From NCBI RefSeq assembly GCF_008635795.1, contig NZ_VWRQ01000022.1, forward strand, positions 1 to 64,000: a stretch of DNA of 64,000 bases, given 5' to 3'. This document shows positions 9,340 through 18,784 of the stretch, one piece after another (the stretch's first letter is position 1; each line of letters starts with the position of its first letter). The stretch comes from Paenibacillus tepidiphilus (GTDB taxonomy: Bacteria > Bacillota > Bacilli > Paenibacillales > Paenibacillaceae). Made by a program: the position numbers and the translations under genes. The notes under the pieces were generated by a model. It had not been told where the DNA came from. It saw only the letters and a list, made by a program, of their open reading frames with translations, and searched no databases.

Positions 9340-10776
9340 ATGATCACATTTGTAAAAAGATTTCGCATCCTCCCGGGACTGCTGGCCGCCGTATTGATTC
9401 TGCAGCTGATGATCCCCGGCTTGCAGGCCGGTACGGCCGCCGCCGGTTCCACCACATCCATCCAACAAAGCTACGATGTCGTCGTGGTCGGAAGTGAAAT
9501 CCAAGGCGTCCTGCTCGCCCGTGAAGCACACAAAGCAGGCTTGAAGGTGCTGATTCTCGATCCCCGCAGCAAGCCCGGCGGCGAATTGATCCAGGGACAG
9601 ATGATTTTTCTGGATGATGTAAACGACAATAAGAAACAGAGCCTGGTCCAGGGGGAAATCAAGAATCTCCTGAATGGCTACAAGGCGGGGACGATCCGCA
9701 AAGCGGCCGACTTCAAACGCTACTACGACAAGCTGATCTCCGGAATTCCGCTAAAGAGCGGAGTTACGCTCGGGAAAGTCAATGTCCAGAAGCTTTCCGG
9801 CGGACAGTCGCTGAAATCACTGGACTACTCCGGCAAAGACGGCACCCACTATACTGTTCAAGCACGCTATTGGGTGGAGAACACCGATTATACTGCTTTG
9901 AGCGGCAAATTGAGTGATGCGCGGATTCCGGGCATGGAGACCATCTATAACGGCAAGAAGCCGGATTATATGGCGGCTACTTATATGCTGAACTTCAAGA
10001 ACGTGGACTGGGGCAAGCTGCACCAGAGCATTCTTGAGGATTACCCTTTGACCAACGTCCGCAAGAAATATGGACCTAATACTTATGTGGACTGGCATTT
10101 TGCCACCGGCTTCAGCAACATTACCGCTAAATTTGCCACCAAGGACAAGCTGCTGAAGCTGCGCGGCCTGAACGCGGCCTATCAGAAGAACGGGCAGGTA
10201 ATTATCAACGCTCTGCTTATCTATGATGTAAATCCTGCAGATCCTAAATCTGTGCAGTCGGCAATAGACAGGGCTAAAGCCGAAGCTCCCCGGATTCTGA
10301 GCTTTCTGCGCAGCAGCATCCCGGGGTTTGCCAAGGCGGAGCTGAACGGCTTTCCGGAATATCTCTACATCCGCGACTATAACCGCTACACCACCAAATA
10401 TGTGCTGAGCTACAATGACCTGATGAGCAGCCGGATGTTCTATGACAATGTCAGCATCGGCGGCTATTCCGTTGACCTGCAGGGCACCCGGGCAATCCCG
10501 ACAGGCATCGGCTTCGGCAAGCCGGACCGCTATGGCCTGCCGCTGCGCTCTTTTGAACTGAAATCCTACAATAACGTGCTTGTCACTGGCAAAAATGTCG
10601 GCGCCGACATCAAGGCCTATGGCAGCGCACGGATCATGGCGACCACCGCGCTCGCGGCGCAGACCATCGGCATTATATTAGGCCGGGAGAACAAGCCGCT
10701 GGCCGACTTAACGTCTGCCGATTTCAAACGGATTCACAGCTATCTGAGCAAGGAATATAATATCAAGCTGCAATAA
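9340..10776 (+). CDS. Secreted FAD-dependent oxidoreductase
   Basis: A 478-aa protein with an N-terminal signal sequence (about 1-35, hydrophobic core then an Ala-rich cleavage region). A Rossmann FAD-binding segment starts near residue 45 (SYDVVVVG, then EIQG, ending in VLILDP). The glycine pattern departs from strict GxGxxG (G-S-E-I-Q-G). The C-terminal part closes the FAD domain (GKNVGADIKAYGSARIMATTA). It fits the FAD-dependent oxidoreductase family PF12831. The substrate is unknown. The gene is a monocistron: AGGAG lies 11 nt before the ATG, and a strong bidirectional hairpin follows. Confidence 0.8.
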   Translation: MITFVKRFRILPGLLAAVLILQLMIPGLQAGTAAAGSTTSIQQSYDVVVVGSEIQGVLLAREAHKAGLKVLILDPRSKPGGELIQGQMIFLDDVNDNKKQSLVQGEIKNLLNGYKAGTIRKAADFKRYYDKLISGIPLKSGVTLGKVNVQKLSGGQSLKSLDYSGKDGTHYTVQARYWVENTDYTALSGKLSDARIPGMETIYNGKKPDYMAATYMLNFKNVDWGKLHQSILEDYPLTNVRKKYGPNTYVDWHFATGFSNITAKFATKDKLLKLRGLNAAYQKNGQVIINALLIYDVNPADPKSVQSAIDRAKAEAPRILSFLRSSIPGFAKAELNGFPEYLYIRDYNRYTTKYVLSYNDLMSSRMFYDNVSIGGYSVDLQGTRAIPTGIGFGKPDRYGLPLRSFELKSYNNVLVTGKNVGADIKAYGSARIMATTALAAQTIGIILGRENKPLADLTSADFKRIHSYLSKEYNIKLQ

Positions 10777-10816
10777 TCGAATTTCTTGATATGACGGAAC
10801 AGCTCAGTGTTAAGGC

Positions 10817-10860
10817 ATAAGGCAACAGCCGCCCCTGTCCGGGGGCGGCTGTTGCCTTAT
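10817..10860. terminator. Bidirectional terminator between two convergent genes
   Basis: A perfect 19-bp GC-rich stem (ATAAGGCAACAGCCGCCCC and its complement) with a 6-nt loop sits between the FAD oxidoreductase on plus and the alcohol dehydrogenase on minus. It can serve both strands. T-runs are weak on both sides. Confidence 0.7.
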
Positions 10861-10904
10861 TGCACCAATAATCTATAGGTGTAGATTCGCAAGCTCTTGT
10901 ATTC

Positions 10905-12068
10905 TTACAACGCCAGCTTGTAAATTTCCACGACATCCTCGCGCTGCAGCTTGCGGAAGTTGCCGAACGGGCCGAAACGCACGGCTTTATCGGCCATAGC
11001 ACCGATCTCGCTGTCGTCGATCTCGTAATCAGCCAGCGCCTTCGGCGCGCCGATGGAATCCCAGAAGCGGCGCAGCGCTTCAATGCCTTCCAGCCCGGCT
11101 TCCTCGTCGGTCTTGCCGGAGGCATCCACGCCGAAGACATTGACGGCCAGCTGGCGGAAGCGGGCCGGATTCGTGCTGAGATTGTAGCGCATCCAGTGCG
11201 GGAACAGGATGGCCAGACCGCCGCCATGCGGAATGTCGTATACAGCCGACACGGCGTGCTCGATATTATGGGTAGCCCAGTCGCCGGCAAAGCCCATGCT
11301 GACCATGCCGTTCAGTGCCATCGTGCCGCAGTACATGATCGTCTCGCGCAGCTCATAATTCTCCAGGTCTTCAATCAGCTTCGGAGCGGTCTCGATGACA
11401 GTGCGCAGCAGCGTCTCGCAGAAGCCGTCCTGTACCGGCGTGTTGCCGTCCGTATGGAAATAGTGCTCCAGCACATGCGACATGATGTCAACCATGCCGT
11501 AGACGGTCTGATCACGCGGCAGGGAGAAGGTGTTCACCGGATCAAGGATCGAGAACGCCGGGAAGGCATGCACGCTGCCCCAGCCCATCTTTTCCTTGGT
11601 CACTTCGTTCGTGATGACCGAGCCGCTGTTCATTTCGGAGCCCGTCGCGGCCATGGTCAGCACTGTGCCCAGCGGCAGCGCAGCCTGCGGAGCGGCTTTG
11701 CGCTCCACGAAGTCCCACATGTCGCCTTCATATTTCGCGCCGACGGCCACGGCCTTGGCGCAGTCCAGCACGCTGCCGCCGCCTACGGCGAGAATGAGAT
11801 CGATGCCATGCTCACGGCAAAGCTCTACTCCTTTATGTACCGTGGATAAACGCGGGTTCGGCTCCACTCCGGCGAGCTCCGTCACTTCAGCGCCGATGGC
11901 ATTCAGTTCGGAAAGCACATTATCGTAAAGGCCGCTGCGCTTGATGCTGCCGCCTCCGTACATCAGAAGCACGTTCTTGCCGTATTTCGGCACTTCCGTA
12001 CGCAACGCCTGCAGGGTTCCTTGTCCAAAAATCAGCTTGGTGGGATTGTAAAATTCAAACTTGCGCAT
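10905..12068 (-). CDS. yugJ: Iron-containing alcohol dehydrogenase (butanol dehydrogenase type)
   Basis: A 387-aa NAD(P)H-dependent alcohol/aldehyde oxidoreductase of family III. The nucleotide-binding GGGSVLD is near 98. Metal-ligand residues are in [11 protein letters not shown] (about 195-205) and in [17 protein letters not shown] (about 265-282). Length and motifs match YugJ/BdhA enzymes that reduce aldehydes to alcohols. It has its own promoter at 12114-12142 and a GGAGG ribosome site, and is not in the gal operon although it follows it on the same strand. The physiological substrate is not known. Confidence 0.9.
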   Translation of the reverse strand: MRKFEFYNPTKLIFGQGTLQALRTEVPKYGKNVLLMYGGGSIKRSGLYDNVLSELNAIGAEVTELAGVEPNPRLSTVHKGVELCREHGIDLILAVGGGSVLDCAKAVAVGAKYEGDMWDFVERKAAPQAALPLGTVLTMAATGSEMNSGSVITNEVTKEKMGWGSVHAFPAFSILDPVNTFSLPRDQTVYGMVDIMSHVLEHYFHTDGNTPVQDGFCETLLRTVIETAPKLIEDLENYELRETIMYCGTMALNGMVSMGFAGDWATHNIEHAVSAVYDIPHGGGLAILFPHWMRYNLSTNPARFRQLAVNVFGVDASGKTDEEAGLEGIEALRRFWDSIGAPKALADYEIDDSEIGAMADKAVRFGPFGNFRKLQREDVVEIYKLAL

Positions 12069-12113
12069 GGAATCAAACCTCCAGTAGTTTTATATGTTTC
12101 GGTGCAATTGTAT

Positions 12114-12142
12114 ATTATAGACCTCCGGACAGTCGCATTCAA
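12114..12142 (-). promoter_or_regulatory. Sigma-A promoter of the alcohol dehydrogenase
   Basis: TTGAAT (12137-12142), a 17-nt spacer and TATAAT (12114-12119) lie on the minus strand, about 45 nt upstream of the ATG. It sits immediately after the galT terminator, so the gene is an independent unit. Confidence 0.75.
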
Positions 12143-12167
12143 ATCAAGCGGAAAGATCATACATTTA

Positions 12168-12202
12168 AAAATGTCCCCCGCCGGATAAGGCGGGGGACAT
12201 TT
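12168..12202 (-). terminator. Terminator of the gal operon
   Basis: AAATGTCCCCCGCC and GGCGGGGGACATTT form a 14-bp stem around a small loop just after the galT stop. A short T-run follows on the minus strand. Confidence 0.85.
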
Positions 12203-12206
12203 CAAT

Positions 12207-13790
12207 TTATTGCTGCGCGCCGAAGCTGCTGACGAACCGGCGGAAGGCTGCCTGTCCTTCCTCGGTCCGCTTGTATACGCCGGCGTGCTCAAGAATATGT
12301 GTGAATTTGATACCGACCTCATTACGGATCAGTTTAACCGCTTCCTCGCGGCCGTTGCCCGTACCAAAGCGCTCCACCAGCTCCTGAATCCAGGCGGCAT
12401 GCTGAGCCAGCTTATGCTGAGGGTCGGACTGCACTGCTTGCAGCAATTGGCCGTCTCCGGCCAGAATGCCGGCAACCTCATCCAGCTCTTCCTTGAGGCG
12501 GCCCGGCAGAATTGCCAGCCCCATCACTTCAATCAGGCCGATGTTCTCCTTCTTGATGTGATGCATTTCCCGGTGCGGATGGAAGATCCCTTCCGGATAT
12601 TCCTCGCTGGTCCGGTTGTTGCGCAGCACCAGATCCATCTCGAATCCGCCGTCCTCGGCACGGCGCACAATCGGCGTAACCGTATTGTGACGCACGGATT
12701 CCCCGTCTACCTCGCTTGCAGCCAGAACGTCGGCCGCCGGGTCGCTGTAGGTCATCCAGGCTTCGTAGATGTCGTTGCCGCACTCCAGCAGCACCGCCGG
12801 GTCCGCGCTGTGCAGGCGCAGCACCGACATTGGCCATTTAACGATGCTGATGCTTACACCCGGGTAGCTTCCGTGTGTGAAGGTATCTTCCTTCGGGGCC
12901 TTCTGGATCGGGAAGGTATGACGTCCGCCCTGGAAGTGGTCATGCGTCAGAATCGAGCCGCCGACAATCGGCAGATCGGCATTGGAGCCGATGAAATAGT
13001 GCGGGAAAGCTTCCACGAACCCGAGCAGCCGTTTCAGCGTATCCTTGGTCAGCTTCATCGGCACATGGTCATGATGGAACACAATGCAATGCTCGTTGTA
13101 ATACACATACGGCGAGTACTGGAAGAACCATTTCTCCTTGTTCATCTCCAGCGGGATGATCCGCAGATTCTGGCGCGGCGGATGGTTCACCCTTCCGGCA
13201 TAGCCGACATTCTCGCGGCAAAGCTGGCATTTCGGGTACACCGGCGGCGGCAGCAGCCGGGCCATGGCGATTTCCTTGGGACTCTTCTCCGGCTTGGACA
13301 GATTAATGGTCATCTCGATATCGCCGTACGGCGAATCCTGCAGCCAATAGACATTCTTGGAGACGCGGTCCATGCGGATATAGTTCGAATCAATGCTTAA
13401 CTGGTAAAAACGGTCGGTGGCCGCCTGTATGCCCTGCCCGTCTTTGAGACGGTTAAATTCGGCATTGACCTCCGACGGACGAGCCATCAGGAGGCCCATA
13501 ATCTTGGCGTCCAGCAGATCGCGGTACGTGTCCGTATTCTCGGGAATCAGCCCGATTTCAAACCCGTAGTCGATCAGGCTGTCGAGCGGCCCCTGCGGAC
13601 TCTCCAGCGGAGCTTCGCTGAACTCCGCCGGATATGGCTCGCTGAAGCCGAACTGGTCGAGCAGCTCATTGCGGCTGTAATCCACGTCTGCAGGCTGGAT
13701 CAGCTCTTTATGCAGAGCGAACAGTACCAGCTGCTCAATGGCCAGGAGCGCCTTTTGTGCCGCGGGTGAAGCGTTATTTTCGCTAGTCAT
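12207..13790 (-). CDS. galT: Galactose-1-phosphate uridylyltransferase, Firmicutes type (class II)
   Basis: Exchanges UMP between UDP-glucose and galactose-1-phosphate in the Leloir pathway. At 527 aa it is the long GalT form of Bacillus and Lactobacillus, not the roughly 350-aa E. coli form. Histidine-rich motifs are visible: VFHHDHVPM and THDHFQGGRHTFP. Third gene of galK-galE-galT, 29 nt after galE, with AAGGAG 7 nt before its ATG and a strong terminator behind it. Confidence 0.94.
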   Translation of the reverse strand: MTSENNASPAAQKALLAIEQLVLFALHKELIQPADVDYSRNELLDQFGFSEPYPAEFSEAPLESPQGPLDSLIDYGFEIGLIPENTDTYRDLLDAKIMGLLMARPSEVNAEFNRLKDGQGIQAATDRFYQLSIDSNYIRMDRVSKNVYWLQDSPYGDIEMTINLSKPEKSPKEIAMARLLPPPVYPKCQLCRENVGYAGRVNHPPRQNLRIIPLEMNKEKWFFQYSPYVYYNEHCIVFHHDHVPMKLTKDTLKRLLGFVEAFPHYFIGSNADLPIVGGSILTHDHFQGGRHTFPIQKAPKEDTFTHGSYPGVSISIVKWPMSVLRLHSADPAVLLECGNDIYEAWMTYSDPAADVLAASEVDGESVRHNTVTPIVRRAEDGGFEMDLVLRNNRTSEEYPEGIFHPHREMHHIKKENIGLIEVMGLAILPGRLKEELDEVAGILAGDGQLLQAVQSDPQHKLAQHAAWIQELVERFGTGNGREEAVKLIRNEVGIKFTHILEHAGVYKRTEEGQAAFRRFVSSFGAQQ

Positions 13791-13819
13791 GTAAATTCTC
13801 CTTATTCACGGTGCTGAGC

Positions 13820-14806
13820 TTATTTTCCGTAACCCTGCGGATTCTCGGAATGCCAGTTCCAGGCGCTCCGGATAATGTCGGCCAGATCGGGATACTGCGG
13901 ATTCCAGCCGAGCACGGAGCGGGCTTTATCCGATGAGGCAACCAGCACGGCAGGGTCTCCGCCGCGGCGCTCCTGGATCATTACCGGAATGTCGAGGCCG
14001 GTTACCTGCTTCGCTGTCTCAATGACCTGCTTGACCGAGAAGCCCTGGCCATTGCCCAGGTTGAAGACATTGCTGTCGTTGCCGCCGCGCAGATAATCTA
14101 CCGCGCGGATATGCGCGTCGCCCAGGTCGGTGACATGGATGTAGTCCCGGACGCAGGACCCGTCTTCAGTAGGATAGTCTTCACCGAAGACCGCGATGCT
14201 TGCGCGCTGCTTCAGCGCGGCCTGCAACACCAGCGGAATCAGATGGCTCTCCGGACGGTGGTCCTCACCGATCTTGCCGCTCTTATGTGCGCCGGAAGCG
14301 TTGAAGTAGCGCAGCGCAACGTATTTGATGCCGCTGACCTGGTCGAACCAGGCCATCATGCGCTCCATGGTCAGCTTCGTTTCACCGTACACATTCTTCG
14401 GCTGGGTGCGGTCACCTTCCTCGATCGGCAGCTTTTCCGGCTCGCCGTAGGTTGCAGCAGTGGAGGAGAAGACGATTTTATTCACGCCGGCTTCCTGCAT
14501 CGCTTCGAGCAGGCAGAGGGTGCCGTAGACATTGTTGTCGTAATATTTGGCCGGATTCTTCATGCTCTCGCCAACCTCGGAGCTGGCGGCAAAGTGGATT
14601 ACCGCTTCGATGTCATTTTCAGAGAAGAGCTTCTTCAGTGTAACCTTGTCGCGCAGGTCGCCCTCATACAGCTTGCCGCCCAGCAGCGCCTCGCGGTGCC
14701 CGGTTACCAGATTGTCGATCACTACTACCTCTTCACCGCGGTCCAATAGTTCCGCTACCGTATGAGAACCGATATAACCTGCGCCGCCTGTTACCAAAAT
14801 CGCCAT
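13820..14806 (-). CDS. galE: UDP-glucose 4-epimerase
   Basis: Interconverts UDP-galactose and UDP-glucose using bound NAD. The 328-aa short-chain dehydrogenase-like protein has GGAGYIG at 7-13, SST at 114-116, and the catalytic pair Tyr140/Lys144 in VYGETK. The NAD domain also shows DNL at 31-33. It starts 2 nt after the galK stop, and its ribosome site lies inside the galK 3' end, so the two should be translated together. Confidence 0.96.
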   Translation of the reverse strand: MAILVTGGAGYIGSHTVAELLDRGEEVVVIDNLVTGHREALLGGKLYEGDLRDKVTLKKLFSENDIEAVIHFAASSEVGESMKNPAKYYDNNVYGTLCLLEAMQEAGVNKIVFSSTAATYGEPEKLPIEEGDRTQPKNVYGETKLTMERMMAWFDQVSGIKYVALRYFNASGAHKSGKIGEDHRPESHLIPLVLQAALKQRASIAVFGEDYPTEDGSCVRDYIHVTDLGDAHIRAVDYLRGGNDSNVFNLGNGQGFSVKQVIETAKQVTGLDIPVMIQERRGGDPAVLVASSDKARSVLGWNPQYPDLADIIRSAWNWHSENPQGYGK

Positions 14807-14808
14807 TT

Positions 14809-15987
14809 CTACTTCTCCCCTTTCAATTCTTCAACGCCGTTGCCGATGCTGCAGACATAGAATTCGCCGGTGAGACCGGTTCTGCGGGTGTAGGCCTCGC
14901 CCACCTGGGCGATGAACTGCTGCACATCATCCTCATGCACCAGCGATACCGTGCAGCCGCCGAAGCCCGCTCCGGTCATCCGTGAGCCGAGCGTGCCCGG
15001 AATGCGCTGCGCTTCTTCCACCATCACATCGAGCTCCTCGCAGCTGACTTCGTACAGATCGCGCAGCGAGACATGCGAATCGTTCATATAAAGGCCGAAC
15101 TGCTTCAGGTCATTCTTCTTCAGCACTTCCACGGAATCCAGCACGCGCTGGTTCTCTTCCACAACATGCTTGGCGCGCCGTCTGACCGTTTCGTCGGTAA
15201 TTTTATCCTGATGCAGAACAAACTGCTCCGGTTTCATTTCAGCCAGATAGGACAAGCCGGGAACTTCCTGCTTCAGGATGGCGAACGCTTCTTCGCACTG
15301 GCTGCGGCGTTCGTTGTATTTGGAGTCCACCAGGCCTCTCTTCTTGTTCGTGTTGCCGATCACCAGCTTGTAGGAGCCGGTCACAAACGGAATCAGGTTA
15401 TACTCCAGCGTGTCGCACATCAGGAGAATGGCATGGTCGCGCTTGCCGTTGGCTACCGCGAACTGGTCCATGATCCCCGAATTGACACCGACATACTGGT
15501 TCTCCGCACGCTGCGAGAGCAGGGCAAGCTCAACCGTGTCGGTATCCCCGCCGAGCAGGGTCAGGAAGGCATAGCCGGTAACCACCTCGATGGAGGCGGA
15601 AGAAGAGAGGCCGGAGCCGTTCGGGATGTCGCCGTGGAACAGAAGATCATAGCCTTGGGTAAGCGGAAGCTCCTTCTTCGCCAGCTCTACCAGTACGCCC
15701 GACGGATAATCCACCCATTCGCCGGTTTTGGCTGCGCCGATTTCACTGTAGGCGAAGGATGCTTCATAAGGGAAGTTCGTGGAAGCGAACCGCACCACTC
15801 CGTCGCCGTTCGGACGGATCAAGAGGGTCGTTCCGAAATCCAGCGCCGCCGGCAGCACATAGCCGCCGTTGTAATCCAGATGCTCTCCGATGAGGTTCAC
15901 CCGGCCCGGTGCGTAGAATACTCTTACCTCCTCTTTGCTCTCTCCGAATTTCTCGATAAATCTTGTGTTCAAATCCTGTACGCTCAT
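14809..15987 (-). CDS. galK: Galactokinase
   Basis: Phosphorylates galactose to galactose-1-phosphate with ATP. GHMP kinase motifs are all present: GRVNLIGEHLDYNGGYV near the N-terminus, the phosphate-binding NGSGLSSSAS, and TGAGFGGCTVSL near the C-terminus. First gene of the gal operon. The ATG at 15987 gives the usual MSVQDLN start. An in-frame TTG three codons earlier (15996), nearer the AAAGGA ribosome site, is an alternative. The divergent AraC-type regulator probably controls the operon. Confidence 0.96.
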   Translation of the reverse strand: MSVQDLNTRFIEKFGESKEEVRVFYAPGRVNLIGEHLDYNGGYVLPAALDFGTTLLIRPNGDGVVRFASTNFPYEASFAYSEIGAAKTGEWVDYPSGVLVELAKKELPLTQGYDLLFHGDIPNGSGLSSSASIEVVTGYAFLTLLGGDTDTVELALLSQRAENQYVGVNSGIMDQFAVANGKRDHAILLMCDTLEYNLIPFVTGSYKLVIGNTNKKRGLVDSKYNERRSQCEEAFAILKQEVPGLSYLAEMKPEQFVLHQDKITDETVRRRAKHVVEENQRVLDSVEVLKKNDLKQFGLYMNDSHVSLRDLYEVSCEELDVMVEEAQRIPGTLGSRMTGAGFGGCTVSLVHEDDVQQFIAQVGEAYTRRTGLTGEFYVCSIGNGVEELKGEK

Positions 15988-16139
15988 TACTGCCAACCCA
16001 TCCTTTCGCTGTCATCGCTTCAGCTTGGTATTCGGTATTGCTTCGTTCATGGTTCCATTATAATAAAATCAGACTTGCCCTGATAATGCAATCATGTGTG
16101 GAATACATGGACAAATGTGACTTCCGGCGGACAGCGGTA

Positions 16140-16145
16140 TATAAT
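16140..16145 (+). promoter_or_regulatory. Possible -10 element of the AraC-type regulator
   Basis: A perfect TATAAT lies 72 nt upstream of the regulator start in the galK/regulator intergenic region. No good -35 is seen at the right distance. The opposite strand also has TATAAT near 16060 facing galK, again without a clear -35, which would fit activator-dependent promoters. Confidence 0.35.
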
Positions 16146-16217
16146 TTCAGACAACAGTACTGTTTGCCCCTCACCATCATGGACGGAATTGTCGGCGGTA
16201 AGAAAGGAATGAAATTG

Positions 16218-17093
16218 ATGGAGCACACTTACACTTATGCCGTAGCCTCCAATCCGGTTTATTATGAGACCCAGAGCCTGCACGTGCTGTTCTCGGGCGA
16301 GAGCCAGACCCTGCCGCTGCATCAGGCCGGCCCCAAAATCTACGACTATTACCTGCTCCACTACATCGAATCCGGCAGCGGCGTCTTCCGCAGCGAGAAC
16401 CGTGCCTATGCACTGGGCGCAGGGGACTGCTTTCTGATCCATCCCGGCCAGCTCGTCAGCTATATCTCCGACCGTGATCAGCCCTGGCGTTACCGCTGGG
16501 CCGCCTTCACCGGCAGCGAATCGGATACGCTGGTCCTGAAGGCCGGCTTTACTCCCCAAGTACCGGTGCTGTCCACCGGCGAGGGCAGCGCCATTCCCGG
16601 CGCCCTTGCCGGAATGATGCAAGCCTTCTACGCCAATCAGGAAAGCGCCCATCTCACTTCGCTGGGCTATCTGTACCTGATTGTCGGCGAAGCCGCCGGG
16701 CAGCTCACCGCCACGCGCCTGCCCGGAGCCGAATCGCAGGTCAAGCGGACCGTGAAGCAGATGATCCACTACATGGCGGCCCAGTACGCCCATCCGGTAT
16801 CCATTGAGCAAATGTGCGGCAGCCTGGGCTATAACCGCGCTTACCTCTCGCGCATCTTCAAGCAGGAGACCGGCCTCTCGCCGGTCACTTACCTGCTCAA
16901 GCTGCGCATCGAGAAGTCGCGCCAGCTGCTGCGGGAGCGCCCGGAGCTGTCCGTCGAGCAGGTCGCCGCGTCCGTCGGGCTGACGGATGCGCTGTATTTC
17001 TCGCGCCAGTTCAAGCGCTTCTGCGGACAGTCTCCGACGGCCTACCGCTCAGCCACCGCACGGCCGGGCGAGAAGCCGGCGCCGCGCGAGTAG
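16218..17093 (+). CDS. AraC-family transcriptional regulator of the gal operon (putative)
   Basis: A 291-aa regulator with an N-terminal cupin-like sugar-sensing domain (about 15-150, LLHYIESGSGVF, GDCFLIHPGQ). The C-terminal AraC domain (about 190-285) has two helix-turn-helix units: VSIEQMCGSLGYNRAYLSRIFK, and LSVEQVAASVGLTDALYFSRQF ending in FKRFCGQSPTAYR. I chose the ATG at 16218 because AGAAAGGA lies 9 nt upstream; an in-frame ATG three codons before it overlaps that site. Divergence from galK suggests it activates galKET in response to galactose or a galactoside. Confidence 0.85.
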   Translation: MEHTYTYAVASNPVYYETQSLHVLFSGESQTLPLHQAGPKIYDYYLLHYIESGSGVFRSENRAYALGAGDCFLIHPGQLVSYISDRDQPWRYRWAAFTGSESDTLVLKAGFTPQVPVLSTGEGSAIPGALAGMMQAFYANQESAHLTSLGYLYLIVGEAAGQLTATRLPGAESQVKRTVKQMIHYMAAQYAHPVSIEQMCGSLGYNRAYLSRIFKQETGLSPVTYLLKLRIEKSRQLLRERPELSVEQVAASVGLTDALYFSRQFKRFCGQSPTAYRSATARPGEKPAPRE

Positions 17094-17142
17094 CCTTGCG
17101 GCGATTATCCGGGAACCCGCCGTGCGGTACGGACTTGCAGTC

Positions 17143-17412
17143 TCACCTCTGGGATGATCTTAACCGCAATACCAGCCGGTCCAGCAGATAGCCCACCGTA
17201 TACCAGAATATCAATGAGGTCAGATAAACAACGGCGATTGGAATAGCCTCCCCCCGTACCGCACGGAATGATTCATCTAACCAGGTCAGCGGGCTGGTTG
17301 CAGCCAGCAGCAGGTTATAGTCATCGTGACCGCTAATATTGATCCCGATTGCCGACAGAGAAATCAAGGTAAGCCAGAACCGGAATGTCCTGAGCCATGA
17401 CAGCCATTTCAT
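17143..17412 (-). CDS. Small two-helix membrane protein, unknown function
   Basis: An 89-aa hydrophobic protein not assigned to a family. Two membrane segments are visible, at about 8-28 (FWLTLISLSAIGIN) and 58-80 (IAVVYLTSLIFWYTVGYLLD), with a basic C-terminal tail (RLVLRLRSSQR). The start ATG at 17412 has a strong GGAGG site; upstream in-frame codons lack one. It lies convergent to the AraC-type gene and alone on its strand. No function can be inferred. Confidence 0.65.
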   Translation of the reverse strand: MKWLSWLRTFRFWLTLISLSAIGINISGHDDYNLLLAATSPLTWLDESFRAVRGEAIPIAVVYLTSLIFWYTVGYLLDRLVLRLRSSQR

Positions 17413-17479
17413 CGCTTCTCCTCCATTTAACTTTTCGGTACTATGTACCACGCTGGAGCTCCAAGGCCGCTTCCAGCAC

Positions 17480-17512
17480 ATCAGCCCGCATCCTGTGCGG
17501 AAGCGGGCTGAT
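17480..17512. other. Inverted repeat upstream of the small membrane protein
   Basis: ATCAGCCCG and CGGGCTGAT form a 9-bp stem, with an inner CCGCA/TGCGG pairing, between the aldo/keto reductase and the small membrane gene. No T-run follows on either strand, so it may be a weak terminator or a leader structure. Confidence 0.45.
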
Positions 17513-17618
17513 AGAATGACTTAAGCAGCAGCAGGCTAGCGGTTGCCCTGAAATGTAATGACGCATGTTAATTTAATCATGCCCCACCCTCCAGGCTCCG
17601 GAGCTGGCGATTCACGTA

Positions 17619-18635
17619 TCACCCGCCGGCCTCGGCATCAGTATGGAGAATATTCTCGATCCGTTCCAGCTCCTCCGGCGTAAAATCGCTGTGCCCGAGT
17701 GCGGCAATGTTCTCTTCAATCTGGCTGACGCGGCTGGCGCCGATCAGGGCCGAGGTAACCTTGCCGCCGCGCAGTGTCCAGAGCAGGGCGAACTGCGCGA
17801 GCGTCATGCCGCGCGAGACGGCCATCTGATTAAGCGCGCGGATCTTGCGCAGGGCCTCCGGTGTGATTCTGCTCTCGCTGAGCGCCGTGGAAGGACCGGC
17901 TGCCCGGGAATCGGCCGGAATACCGTTCAAATATTTATTGGTCAGCATCCCCTGGGCAAGCGGTGTAAAGGCGATACTGCCTATGCCATGCTTGTCCAGC
18001 TCCTCCTGCAGCCCGTTCTCAATCCAGCGGTCCAGCAGTGAGTAGCTCGGCTGATGAATCAGAAGCGGTGTGCCCAGCTCATTCAAGATGCGGATGGCTT
18101 CGGCTGTCTGCTCCGCAGAGTAGTTGGACAACCCGACATACAGCGCCTTGCCGGAGCGGACTGCATGTGCCAGAGCGCCCATGGTCTCTTCCAGCGGCGT
18201 GTGCGGATCGGGACGATGCGAGTAGAAAACATCAACGTAGTCCACCCCGAGCCGCTTCAGGCTCTGATCAAGGCTGGCCAGCATATATTTCCGCGATCCC
18301 CAGTCACCATACGGGCCGGGCCACATATAATATCCCGCTTTTGTAGAAATGATCAGCTCGTCGCGGTAAGGCGCGAGGTCCCGGGCCAGCACCCGCCCGA
18401 ACAGTTCCTCTGCGGAACCGGCGGGCGGGCCGTAATTATTGGCCAGATCAAAATGGGTAATGCCGAGATCAAACGAGCGGACAATCATCTCCCGGCCGTT
18501 CTCGTAGGCGTCGATTCCGCCGAAATTATGCCACAGTCCGAGCGATACCGCCGGCAGCTTCAGACCGGATCTGCCGACCCGGTTATACCGCATGGCTTCA
18601 TAACGATCATCGCTGGCCACATATACCATTGCCAT
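17619..18635 (-). CDS. Aldo/keto reductase, YghZ/Gpr type
   Basis: An NADPH-dependent aldo/keto reductase of 338 aa related to E. coli YghZ (Gpr), which reduces L-glyceraldehyde-3-phosphate and methylglyoxal. The catalytic Tyr is in FDLANNYGPPAGSAEE, Lys in ISTKAGYYMWPG and His in VFYSHRPDP. The cofactor-binding region appears as SALIGASRVSQIEEN. The ATG at 18635 is preceded by AGAGG; an ATG two codons further in is possible. It is a single gene with no obvious partner. Confidence 0.88.
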   Translation of the reverse strand: MAMVYVASDDRYEAMRYNRVGRSGLKLPAVSLGLWHNFGGIDAYENGREMIVRSFDLGITHFDLANNYGPPAGSAEELFGRVLARDLAPYRDELIISTKAGYYMWPGPYGDWGSRKYMLASLDQSLKRLGVDYVDVFYSHRPDPHTPLEETMGALAHAVRSGKALYVGLSNYSAEQTAEAIRILNELGTPLLIHQPSYSLLDRWIENGLQEELDKHGIGSIAFTPLAQGMLTNKYLNGIPADSRAAGPSTALSESRITPEALRKIRALNQMAVSRGMTLAQFALLWTLRGGKVTSALIGASRVSQIEENIAALGHSDFTPEELERIENILHTDAEAGG

Positions 18636-18784
18636 CACCGCCTCTTTCGTTCTCAGTTGTCGTGCGTTTACCCTATTTTAAACCGCTTGGAGCGCACATA
18701 ATCGTGAACCGAAAAAGTTAATGCCGGATGACCCGTATCACAGGGATATTATAAGGCAGCGGTCCTGAGCCGGCCGAGGGAATC

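Noticed and set aside
15997-16025. cre-like sequence at the galK start (TGACAGCGAAAGGA on minus)
   Set aside because: Only the left half fits the consensus; the right half has several mismatches.
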